Assembly (NCBI RefSeq): GCF_006716645.1 | Contig: NZ_VFPL01000001.1 | Coordinates: 4,712,001-4,776,000 of the forward strand | Length of the DNA stretch: 64,000 nt | Reading direction: 5' to 3' | From: Arcticibacter tournemirensis | GTDB lineage: Bacteria; Bacteroidota; Bacteroidia; Sphingobacteriales; Sphingobacteriaceae | Shown: piece after piece, positions 8,668-16,252 of the stretch | How positions within the stretch are numbered: position 1 is the stretch's first letter | How the letters are laid out: every line of letters begins with the position of its first letter | Translations under genes and position numbers: made by a program | Notes under the pieces: generated by a model | Database searches by the model: none | What the model was told of the DNA's origin: nothing | What the model saw: only the letters and a program-made list of their open reading frames with translations

Positions 8668-9750
8668 ATGAAATCAAGAAAGGGTGAGTTTTTAAATATT
8701 GCAGGCTTTGTTTTCGTGTTGCTCCCAGCATTCCTGATTTCCTGCAACAGTGGTAATGACAAGGCTACCGGCCTGATTGGCGCGGGGAGCAGTTTTGTAT
8801 ATCCCCCTTTTTCTACCATGTTCTCTGAGTATCATAACCAGTACAGGATGCAGGTAAATTACCAGTCTATTGGTTCCGGCGGCGGCATCCTGCAGTTAAC
8901 GAACAAAACCATCGATTTTGGCGCCACTGATGCACCCGTTAACGAGGAGCAGGAAAAGAATCTTGAAGTACCGGTATTGCACGTACCGGTATGTATTGGC
9001 GCAACAGTCATCAGTTATCATATACCAGGAGTAAAAGACACTTTAAACCTCTCACCGGAGGTACTGGCAGACATTTTTTTAGGTAAGATCAAAAACTGGA
9101 ATCACCCTTCTCTCAAAAAGGATAATCCCGGAATATCTCTTCCAAACCGGATGATCACCGTGGTACACCGCTCCGATGGAAGCGGCACGTCTTTCATTTT
9201 CACTGATTACCTTACCAAGGTTAGTAACGAGTGGAAAGAAAGGGTTGGAAGGGGAACCGCTGTAAACTGGCCTGCAGGATTAGGTGGTAAAGGAAATGAA
9301 GGTGTTGCCGGACTGATTAAACATTCGCCTGGAAGTATCGGATATGTAGAGCTTTCTTATGCTCTTGAAAATAAGATGGGTGTTGCCCGGATTAAGAATC
9401 TTTCAGGCCGGTACATTGCGCCAACCATCAGCTCTATCGCAGCAGCAGCCGATATTGAACTGCCGGCAGATGCTAAAGCATCTATCACGCAGACCCCAGC
9501 CCCTGAGGGATATCCTTTATCCAGCTTTTCATGGGCGCTGATCTATAAGGAGCAGAAATACAAAGGCCGGAGCAGGGAAAAAGCGGAGGAGTTACTACGC
9601 TTGTTATGGTGGTGTACGCACGAAGGGCAGCAATACAATGAGCCGCTGCACTATGCTCCCTTACATGGGCAGGCATTAAAGGTAACAGAAAAGATTTTGC
9701 GGTCGGCTACCTACGATGGACAGCCTATATCCGCACTTATAAATAAATAA
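8668..9750 (+). CDS. pstS: Phosphate ABC transporter substrate-binding lipoprotein PstS
   Basis: This is the 360-aa phosphate-binding component of the Pst high-affinity importer. The start at ATG 8668 gives a lipoprotein signal ending LISC (Cys26), so the protein is anchored facing the periplasm. Phosphate-binding elements are visible: GAGSSFVYP, the YQSIGSGGGI loop, DFGATDAPV and HRSDGSGTSF. The order pstS-pstC-pstA-pstB with short gaps and overlaps confirms the assignment. An in-frame ATG at 8629 exists but adds a polar stretch that would spoil the signal peptide. Phosphate-starvation induction is expected, and an 11-bp repeat lies about 135 bp upstream. Confidence 0.95.
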   Translation: MKSRKGEFLNIAGFVFVLLPAFLISCNSGNDKATGLIGAGSSFVYPPFSTMFSEYHNQYRMQVNYQSIGSGGGILQLTNKTIDFGATDAPVNEEQEKNLEVPVLHVPVCIGATVISYHIPGVKDTLNLSPEVLADIFLGKIKNWNHPSLKKDNPGISLPNRMITVVHRSDGSGTSFIFTDYLTKVSNEWKERVGRGTAVNWPAGLGGKGNEGVAGLIKHSPGSIGYVELSYALENKMGVARIKNLSGRYIAPTISSIAAAADIELPADAKASITQTPAPEGYPLSSFSWALIYKEQKYKGRSREKAEELLRLLWWCTHEGQQYNEPLHYAPLHGQALKVTEKILRSATYDGQPISALINK

Positions 9751-9790
9751 CAGGCAGTCAGACGTCAGTAATAAAGACAAAAGGGCACAG

Positions 9791-10777
9791 ATGGAAAAAG
9801 AAAAAATCAAGAAAGGAAAGAATGCTGGCAGCTTCAGGGAGCTTTCGGGTACTTTATGGGATAATGAAAGCAAGGTTCTTTTGCCCTTGGAGAGCCTTGA
9901 TAAACTCCGGCTGCAGGAGCGAAACTTCAGGGCTGGACTTTCCACAGCCTCTGCCCTGATCCTGGCGATAGTAACGGGCATCTTTATCACGCTGGTGATT
10001 GCATCGCTGCCTTCTATTAGGGCAACGGGCTTCGTTTTCTTTACCGGAAGCACCTGGGACCCAGTAAAGAACATATATGGCACTCTTCCTTTTCTCGTAG
10101 GCACAGTTATTACCTCGTTTCTGGCTTTGCTCATCTCGGTCCCCTTTTCATTAGGTGTAAGTTTATTTTTAGGAGAATACTATCCCAAGGGATGGTTTTC
10201 GTCGGCCTTGCGCACGGCTGTCGACCTGATGGCGGGCATACCTTCTGTTATATATGGCTTCTGGGCCTTACTTATCCTGGTGCCCCTTGTGCGAAGTTTA
10301 GAAATGGGCATTGGGGTACCGGCATATGGAGTAAGTATATTAACCGCGTCGTTGGTTTTAGCTATTATGATCATTCCCTATTCTGCTTCTCTGGGACGTG
10401 AGGTGATCGCTATGGTACCAAAGAACTTAAAGGAGGCGGCTTATGCCATGGGCGCTACGCGGTTCGAAATGATCAAAATGGTGGTGATCAGTTATTCGAA
10501 GTCAGGATTGTTTGCAGCCACGCTGCTATCCCTGGGAAGGGCATTAGGAGAAACGATGGCAGTGACAATGGTAATAGGAAACTCTTCTATATTGCCCAAA
10601 AGTCTGTTTGATCCAGGCAATACCATGGCCAGTGTAATTGCCAATGAATTTACCGAAGCAGCAAGTACTACTTATTTTTCGGCCCTGATTGAGCTGGGCC
10701 TTCTGCTCTTCCTCCTTACAGCGGTTATTAACATCGTCGGCAAATCGGTAATGAAGAAATTAAATGTAGTGAAATGA
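9791..10777 (+). CDS. pstC: Phosphate ABC transporter permease PstC
   Basis: This 328-aa inner-membrane permease of the Pst phosphate importer starts at ATG 9791. A hydrophilic cytoplasmic lead of about 50 residues is followed by six membrane helices. The EAA loop for contact with PstB reads KEAAYAMGATRFEMIK (about residues 215-230), and the downstream segment GRALGETMAVTMVIGN is the PstC signature. The gene overlaps pstA by four bases (ATGA at 10774-10777), so the two permeases are translationally coupled and made in equal amounts. Length is normal for the family, and nothing is missing. Confidence 0.95.
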   Translation: MEKEKIKKGKNAGSFRELSGTLWDNESKVLLPLESLDKLRLQERNFRAGLSTASALILAIVTGIFITLVIASLPSIRATGFVFFTGSTWDPVKNIYGTLPFLVGTVITSFLALLISVPFSLGVSLFLGEYYPKGWFSSALRTAVDLMAGIPSVIYGFWALLILVPLVRSLEMGIGVPAYGVSILTASLVLAIMIIPYSASLGREVIAMVPKNLKEAAYAMGATRFEMIKMVVISYSKSGLFAATLLSLGRALGETMAVTMVIGNSSILPKSLFDPGNTMASVIANEFTEAASTTYFSALIELGLLLFLLTAVINIVGKSVMKKLNVVK

Positions 10778-11622
10778 AAGAAACTGCAATAAGAAACAGG
10801 ATATACAAAAACAACCTGATAAAGGGTTTAGTTATCACTTTTGCCCTTTTATGCGTTGTTCCGCTGATATCAGTCCTCTTCTATATTGTAAAACAGGGGG
10901 TAGGCAGTATAAACTGGGATTTCCTGGTAAATGTGCCTAAGCCTGTAGGAGAAGAAGGAGGAGGCATAGCCAATGCGCTTGTGGGAAGCCTGATCATTGT
11001 AGGAATAGCCACCCTGATGGCCGTGCCCATAGGCGTTGCCGGCGGAATCTATCTGCATGAAAATAAAAACACCAGGCTGGCTAACTGGAGCCGGCTTTCA
11101 ACCGATGTGCTGATGGGCGTGCCCTCTATTGTTATAGGGATCATTGCTTACTTCTGGATTGTGATGACCTTTGGCAGCTTCTCTGCATTTTCAGGAAGTG
11201 TAGCCTTAGCAATCATGATGTTGCCCGTAATTGTCCGGTCGACAGAAGAGACGCTATCACTCCTGCCCCGCCAGTTGAAAGAGGCTTCTTTTGCACTGGG
11301 AGTGCCCTATCATAAAACCATTATGCGGCTGGTTTTACCCTGCGCATTGAGTGGTATTATCTCGGGCATTCTATTATCTGTGGCACGGGTTGCCGGAGAA
11401 ACAGCTCCGCTGCTCTTTACTTCTTTTGGCAATGCTTACCTGAATACCCATCCGGGACAGCCAATGCAAAGTCTTCCATTGCTTATTTTCAACTACGCTA
11501 CCAGTCCTTACGAAGACTGGCACAACTTAGCCTGGGGCGCATCCTTCATTCTTTTAGTCTGGATCCTGCTCATGAACTTTTTTACGAAACTTGCCATCAG
11601 AAAATGGAGAATTACATACTAA
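10774..11622 (+). CDS. pstA: Phosphate ABC transporter permease PstA
   Basis: This 282-aa permease is the partner of PstC. It has six membrane helices, starting with LVITFALLCVVPLISVLFYIV. The conserved FLVNVPKPVGEEGGGIANALVGSL segment is typical of PstA, and the EAA loop is KEASFALGVPYHKTIMRL, followed by VARVAGETAPLLFT, the counterpart of the PstC GETMAV region. The ATG overlaps the pstC stop, and its 3' end overlaps pstB by 19 bp. Together these make the transmembrane channel through which phosphate enters the cell using ATP. Confidence 0.95.
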   Translation: MKETAIRNRIYKNNLIKGLVITFALLCVVPLISVLFYIVKQGVGSINWDFLVNVPKPVGEEGGGIANALVGSLIIVGIATLMAVPIGVAGGIYLHENKNTRLANWSRLSTDVLMGVPSIVIGIIAYFWIVMTFGSFSAFSGSVALAIMMLPVIVRSTEETLSLLPRQLKEASFALGVPYHKTIMRLVLPCALSGIISGILLSVARVAGETAPLLFTSFGNAYLNTHPGQPMQSLPLLIFNYATSPYEDWHNLAWGASFILLVWILLMNFFTKLAIRKWRITY

Positions 11623-12362
11623 AAACTGAGAACCTTAACGCATACTTCGGAACAAACCATATAGTAAAAAATGTAAACGTTCAGTTTAAGCCGAATCACG
11701 TTGTCTCGGTAATGGGACCATCGGGATGTGGAAAAACAACCTTTCTCAGATGCCTGAACAGAATGCATGAACTAACTCCCGGAACGCATACAGAAGGTAA
11801 GATCCTGATGCATGGTAAAGATATCCAGGATTTACCACCTATACTGGTAAGATCGAAGATCGGCATGGTATTTCAGCAACCTAATCCCTTTCCTAATATG
11901 AGCATTTACGATAACGTGATTGCAGGATATAAGCTAAACGGGGTTCAACTAAATAAAGATGACCGGGATCAGATTGTGCAGGATGCCCTTACCCGCGCTG
12001 CTCTGTGGGATGAAGTAAAAGATAAGCTGGGACATAGGGGGGCCTTTATTTCCGGAGGGCAGCAGCAACGGCTTTGTATAGCAAGGGCCATTGCGCTGAA
12101 GCCCGACGTTTTACTAATGGACGAACCTACTTCGGCTCTCGATCCTAAGTCGACATCCCAAATAGAAGAACTTATACAGAAGTTAAAGCAAAACTATACG
12201 GTCATCGTAGTGACTCACAATATGCATCAGGCAAAGCGGATCAGCGACTATTCGGCTTTTTTCTTCTTAGGCGAGCTGGTAGAATATGGTGTAACCAAAG
12301 AAGTTTTCGACGGACCGGCCGATAAGCGTACAAGGGGATATATTTCCGGCGACTTCAGCTAG
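11604..12362 (+). CDS. pstB: Phosphate ABC transporter ATP-binding protein PstB
   Basis: This 252-aa ATPase powers the Pst importer from the cytoplasmic face. Walker A is GPSGCGKT at residues 38-45, the Q-loop is MVFQQPNPFPN, the ABC signature is ISGGQQQRLCIARA, Walker B is VLLMDEPTSALDPKST and the switch histidine is VTHNMHQ. The FFFLGELVEYG tail is typical of PstB. The gene begins inside the last 19 bp of pstA. In most bacteria phoU follows pstB; here the operon ends and a 390-bp non-coding stretch follows. The phosphate-signalling protein, if present, is elsewhere in the genome. Confidence 0.96.
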   Translation: MENYILKTENLNAYFGTNHIVKNVNVQFKPNHVVSVMGPSGCGKTTFLRCLNRMHELTPGTHTEGKILMHGKDIQDLPPILVRSKIGMVFQQPNPFPNMSIYDNVIAGYKLNGVQLNKDDRDQIVQDALTRAALWDEVKDKLGHRGAFISGGQQQRLCIARAIALKPDVLLMDEPTSALDPKSTSQIEELIQKLKQNYTVIVVTHNMHQAKRISDYSAFFFLGELVEYGVTKEVFDGPADKRTRGYISGDFS

Positions 12363-12473
12363 CGGCCTCCCGGAAATATCGCCGGCGAAATGCGATTAAA
12401 TAGCAAAATTACTTTGGAGGAGAATAATATGATTTAAACTTAACAAATTCTTATTACTAAACTCTTATTTTTG

Positions 12474-12548
12474 CATAAAACCACCGGGACAAATACAGCT
12501 AAAGAAAGAGGCATCTATTGATGCAGCCTCTTTCTTCAAAGAGCGGTG
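12474..12548 (+). ncRNA. Candidate small structured RNA
   Basis: An exact Bacteroidota -7 box, TATTTTTG, at 12466-12473 is followed by sequence that folds as two nested stems. The outer one is CACCG (12482-12486) with CGGTG (12544-12548). The inner one is an 11-bp perfect stem, 12502-12512 with 12526-12536. There is no open reading frame and no U-run, so it is not a plain terminator. It could also be a processed 3' end of the pst transcript. Confidence 0.3.
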
Positions 12549-12675
12549 ACATTCCATCCTTCCTCATTCATTTCTTAAACAAACTTGTTACAATCCTCTT
12601 AATTGGTGCGATTTCGTGTTTGTAGAGGCCGAAAAGGTAATAAGTAGATATAGCAGATCAGCAGCATCTGAATTA

Positions 12676-12731
12676 GTGATTACAATCACACAGCTAAGTG
12701 TATTAATTACACTAAGTTTTATTTACCTTTA
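12676..12731 (+). promoter_or_regulatory. Two palindromes and a -7-like box before the BadF-type kinase gene
   Basis: GTGATT-AC-AATCAC (12676-12689) and AGTGTA-TTAAT-TACACT (12697-12713) are perfect inverted repeats with arms of six. TACCTTTA (12724-12731), one base off TAnnTTTG, lies just downstream, so the second palindrome would cover the -33 region. They look like operator sites for an unidentified regulator. Confidence 0.4.
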
Positions 12732-12751
12732 AAGTCTTAACTATAAACATT

Positions 12752-13609
12752 ATGATACTTATAGCAGACGGAGGATCAACCAAGACGCACTGGTGTCTTA
12801 TTCATCAAAACAACGAATCAACGGACTTCCATTCAGAGGGTTACAATCCCTATTATGTTAATGAAAGCTATATCATTCCTTCCTTAAGGGCTTCGCTTCC
12901 CGCCGGCCTGAACGTGAATGAAGTGTCTGAGCTTTACTTTTATGGCGCGGGTGTTCACAATGAGGAAAAAGCAGATATACTTAAGAATGCCTTTCAAACG
13001 GTGTTTCCGAACGCTGTAATTGCTATTGAACACGATCTGCTTGCCGCTTGCAGAGCACTTTTAGGAAACCAGGAAGGATTTGCTGCCATTTTAGGAACGG
13101 GTACGAACACCTGCATGTATAACGGAACCGAAGTTGCACATAATATCGATTCTGCTGCTTACATCCTGGGAGACGAAGGAAGCGGCTGTTATATGGGGAA
13201 GAAGCTCCTGAAAGATATCATACGGAATACCGTACCTGCCGATATTAAAAAGAAATTTGATGCGGCGTATAACTTAAGCGAGCATGAGATTATGGATAAT
13301 ATCTATACAAAGCCGCTTGCAAACCGTTTTTGTGCAGGGTTTACCAAATTTTTTGATGACAATATGGACAGCGAGTATTGCAGAAACTTAATCACATCTT
13401 CTTTCAGGGATTTTTTCAGGGAGCTTGTAAGTCTTTATCCGGGTTACAAGGAAGTTAAGTTTAACTGCATCGGTTCTGTAGGCTTCTATTTCCAGGATAT
13501 TCTTAAAGCCGTTGCTTCAGAGTTCGGAATGGAAACGGGGGTTATCCTTCAATCTCCAATTGCAGGATTGAAACATTACCATTCATTAAACAATGAAGTA
13601 AACGCCTAA
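12752..13609 (+). CDS. BadF/BadG-type ATPase, N-acetylglucosamine kinase-like
   Basis: This 285-aa cytoplasmic protein has the ASKHA fold used by N-acetylglucosamine kinases. The phosphate-1 loop ADGGSTKTHW is at residues 5-14, the phosphate-2 element AILGTGTNTCMY near 114-125, and the LGDEGSGCYMGKKLL motif near 140-154 places the sugar and nucleotide. The likely reaction is ATP-dependent phosphorylation of GlcNAc or a related amino sugar from cell-wall turnover. BadF-family benzoyl-CoA reductase activators share the fold but carry iron-sulfur cysteines not seen here. It is monocistronic, between a non-coding stretch and a strong terminator hairpin. Confidence 0.85.
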   Translation: MILIADGGSTKTHWCLIHQNNESTDFHSEGYNPYYVNESYIIPSLRASLPAGLNVNEVSELYFYGAGVHNEEKADILKNAFQTVFPNAVIAIEHDLLAACRALLGNQEGFAAILGTGTNTCMYNGTEVAHNIDSAAYILGDEGSGCYMGKKLLKDIIRNTVPADIKKKFDAAYNLSEHEIMDNIYTKPLANRFCAGFTKFFDDNMDSEYCRNLITSSFRDFFRELVSLYPGYKEVKFNCIGSVGFYFQDILKAVASEFGMETGVILQSPIAGLKHYHSLNNEVNA

Positions 13610-13617
13610 ATACTATT

Positions 13618-13670
13618 TTGCAGGTATTAACAGTACCTGGATTTTTCCGGTGATCTGTTAATACCTGCAA
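13618..13670. terminator. Perfect 16-bp inverted repeat between convergent genes
   Basis: TTGCAGGTATTAACAG (13618-13633) is exactly complementary to 13655-13670, with a 21-nt loop. It lies between the kinase-like gene and the alkaline phosphatase gene, which converge, so it can end transcripts from both sides. No long U-run follows. Confidence 0.75.
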
Positions 13671-13691
13671 TTATACGTTACTTATTATCTG

Positions 13692-15104
13692 TTAAGCCCT
13701 TAATCCCGTGGCTTCAAGCATCAAATTGTGCAACTCTGTATTTTTCACGAAGGGATTCAAAAGCTCGCTACCCGGTCCGCACATTGCTACCTCGACATAA
13801 TCTCCGGAGTGGTCCATACTTCCCCAGCCTACCGAAGTATACTTTGTTTGGATCTCTGCCAGCTCTCTGAATGGAAGTTTATATGGATTATAAATCCCAT
13901 CAGCATCAGCAGCCGAAAAATGCTTTAAGAGAGAAGATGCCTCGTCTTTCGTAATAACAATTCCCTGCGCTGCTTCAATGCGCTCTATCAAACGGGGTAC
14001 AGTAAACGCCCTGTCGACGCCCTTTAATATCCACTCGTTGGTGTGCTTAAAATGCTGAATCTTATCAAAATTCTCATTTGCCTTACCCCCCGAGAACAAT
14101 CCGGGATTAGCATTTCCGTGATCCGTTGTGATGACCACCAAAGTTTCCTGGTCCTGTTCAGCAAAATCGATCGCCACCTTTATTGCTTCATCAAAGGCTA
14201 TCTGATCGTAGAGCAGAGCTCCGACATCATTCGCATGTGCGCTCCAGTCTACTTTGCCGCCTTCTACCTGCATCACAAAACCTTTCTTATTCTTGCGTAA
14301 ATACGATATTGCCTGAGATGTCATCTCAGCAAGAGAAGGAGTGGCAGCTTTTAACCCATCGGTATGATCCCGGTCAAGAGCATAAGGAAGTCCGTCTTCA
14401 TAAAAAACTCCCATAACTGGTTTATCAGAGGAGAGTGAAAGCTTCATCAGATCATTCCTGCTTTGCAACACGGTATACCCTGTCGATTTATATTTACCAA
14501 AAAGATCCGTTTTATCTTTTCTCTTTTCCGCAAGGAAATACTCCAGTCCTCCGCCTAACATAATATCGAACTTCAATGGCAGGTACTGAAGCGCTATCTC
14601 TCCCTGGTCCCCCCGTTTATTATTATTAATACAAAAGCCCGCTGGTGTAGCATGGGTGACCGGAACCGAGGTAACGCATCCCACTGATTTTCCGGCTGCT
14701 TTAAACTTTTGAAGTATGGGTTTATGCTCTGTACCATCCGGACCGACGTTCAATGAACCATTGTTCACGCGAACTCCTCCTCCCCAGGATGAGCTGGCCG
14801 CTGCAGAATCGGTTACGAGCGAATTGGCCGACGCGGTATCCATCATAGCTCGTCGCACTTTATTCTCGTGATATAACCGCACCCAATTGCTCTCCCTTCC
14901 CTCCTTACGCTGTAACAATAAATTTGCCATGGTCAGCGTACCAATGCTCATTCCGTCGCTTACCATGAAAATTATATTTTTAGCAGTCTTTCCATCGCTC
15001 CGACGCTTATTGGCGGGGATTGAAGCAAGTAAATCTACAGGTGATAAAAAGGCCGATCCGATAGCGGCAAGCGAAGTATTTTTGAAAAAGTCTCTTCTTT
15101 TCAT
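13692..15104 (-). CDS. Alkaline phosphatase, Tat-exported (PhoA family)
   Basis: This 470-aa enzyme releases phosphate from phosphomonoesters outside the cytoplasm. The N-terminus MKRRDFFKNTSLAAIGSAFL is a twin-arginine signal, meaning export after folding. Metal and catalytic residues of the alkaline phosphatase fold are visible: Asp50 in MVSDGMSIG, the nucleophile Ser100 in LVTDSAAAS, a late TTDHGNANPG carrying an Asp/His metal pair, and the final HSGDYVEV histidine. It lies near pstSCAB and next to a divergent secreted hydrolase, which fits a phosphate-scavenging role. The shared 234-bp intergenic region to the EEP gene has no certain regulator site. Confidence 0.93.
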   Translation of the reverse strand: MKRRDFFKNTSLAAIGSAFLSPVDLLASIPANKRRSDGKTAKNIIFMVSDGMSIGTLTMANLLLQRKEGRESNWVRLYHENKVRRAMMDTASANSLVTDSAAASSSWGGGVRVNNGSLNVGPDGTEHKPILQKFKAAGKSVGCVTSVPVTHATPAGFCINNNKRGDQGEIALQYLPLKFDIMLGGGLEYFLAEKRKDKTDLFGKYKSTGYTVLQSRNDLMKLSLSSDKPVMGVFYEDGLPYALDRDHTDGLKAATPSLAEMTSQAISYLRKNKKGFVMQVEGGKVDWSAHANDVGALLYDQIAFDEAIKVAIDFAEQDQETLVVITTDHGNANPGLFSGGKANENFDKIQHFKHTNEWILKGVDRAFTVPRLIERIEAAQGIVITKDEASSLLKHFSAADADGIYNPYKLPFRELAEIQTKYTSVGWGSMDHSGDYVEVAMCGPGSELLNPFVKNTELHNLMLEATGLRA

Positions 15105-15338
15105 GTATTTTTAAAGAGTAAATTAAAGCCAAATATTGGCGAATAAGTTAACGACAACAACAAGATAACATTAAGTTATCTTTAAATAAAACATGGATCC
15201 CGCTTTTATTCGACATCATTAAATCTTAACCTTGTATTAATGTAAGGCATTTACCTTTACAGCGACAGCGCGATAAACGAACCTGTTATTCATAGCAAAA
15301 ACTCAATATTTATAATTAAATCCATATAAAACGACACA

Positions 15339-16187
15339 ATGAAAATTCAAAAACTACTAGTACTGGTACTTGTGCTCTTACTTCCTTTCCTTGGTAAAGC
15401 GCAGGTGTTCATCGCAGGTTCTTATAATATTCGTTTTGACAATCCGCGTGATACGGGCGATCTTTGGATAAACAGAGCTCCGGTGGTAGCCGCTCTTATC
15501 CGCTTCCACGAATTTGATATTTTAGGAACGCAGGAGGGATTAAAAAATCAACTCGACGATATACAGAAAGCCCTTCCAGAATATGCCTATTATGGAGCTG
15601 GAAGGGATGATGGCAAAGAACGCGGAGAGCATTCTGCAATATTTTACAGAAAGGACAAGTTTAAGGTTCTTGATAAGGGCAACTTCTGGCTTTCTGAAAC
15701 GCCCGATAAACCAGGCTTAGGCTGGGATGCAACCTGCTGTAACCGTATCTGCTCCTGGCTATATCTCCAGGATTTGAAATCTAACAGGAAGTTCTATTTC
15801 TTCAATGCTCATTTTGATCACCAGGGAGTAAAAGCCCGCGTAGAAAGTGGAAAGCTGATCGTCAGTAAAATAAAGGAAATTGCCGGTACCAACCCTGCGA
15901 TATTTACAGGCGATCTCAACGGAGGCCATGACAGTGACTGGTATCTCACTCTCAAAAACTCAGGCTTACTGAAAGACACCTACGATCAGGTAGATACCCA
16001 TTATGCCAATAACGCTTCTTTTAATGCTTTTGGGTCAAAAAGGGCTTTAAATTCTGACGAGATAATTGATCACATTTTTACAACCCGGCAGTGGACCACA
16101 AGAAAATGGGGAATTTTAACCGATACTTATCGTGGCAGATTCCCGTCTGATCATTTTCCAATCCTCTGCACATTAGCACTTAAATAA
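15339..16187 (+). CDS. Secreted endonuclease/exonuclease/phosphatase (EEP) family hydrolase
   Basis: This 282-aa protein begins with a clear Sec signal peptide (MKIQKLLVLVLVLLLPFLGKAQ, cut after KAQ) and has the DNase I-like EEP fold. Motifs seen are SYNIRFDNP, GTQEG with the metal-binding Glu near residue 63, FFNAHFDHQG, FTGDLNGGHDSDWY and the C-terminal SDHFPI with the catalytic Asp/His. The family covers nucleases, phospholipases and inositol phosphatases, so the substrate is open. Its divergent position next to an alkaline phosphatase suggests organic-phosphate degradation in the periplasm or outside the cell. A strong terminator follows. Confidence 0.88.
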   Translation: MKIQKLLVLVLVLLLPFLGKAQVFIAGSYNIRFDNPRDTGDLWINRAPVVAALIRFHEFDILGTQEGLKNQLDDIQKALPEYAYYGAGRDDGKERGEHSAIFYRKDKFKVLDKGNFWLSETPDKPGLGWDATCCNRICSWLYLQDLKSNRKFYFFNAHFDHQGVKARVESGKLIVSKIKEIAGTNPAIFTGDLNGGHDSDWYLTLKNSGLLKDTYDQVDTHYANNASFNAFGSKRALNSDEIIDHIFTTRQWTTRKWGILTDTYRGRFPSDHFPILCTLALK

Positions 16188-16199
16188 GTTAAGAAATAG

Positions 16200-16245
16200 C
16201 CGGCCATGATCAGATTAATAATCGTGGCCGGTTTTAGCTTTTTTT
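16200..16245 (+). terminator. Rho-independent terminator after the EEP hydrolase gene
   Basis: CCGGCCATGAT (16200-16210) pairs with ATCGTGGCCGG (16221-16231) with one G-U pair and a 10-nt loop, followed by TTTTAGCTTTTTTT. It lies 12 bp after the plus-strand stop and just before the end of the convergent outer-membrane gene. Confidence 0.88.
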
Positions 16246-16252
16246 GCGAATT

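Larger units (their letters stand above)
12363..12751. other. Non-coding region after pstB
   Basis: No gene is visible. It holds a promoter-like TATTTTTG box (12466-12473) with a nested hairpin after it (12482-12548), and two palindromes near 12676-12713 before the kinase gene. CTTA occurs at 12439 and 12450, 11 bp apart, just before the TATTTTTG box. Confidence 0.4.

Noticed and set aside
12502-12536. Hairpin after pstB as a plain intrinsic terminator
   Set aside because: No T-run follows, and a promoter box lies between it and pstB, so a terminator is not the simplest reading.
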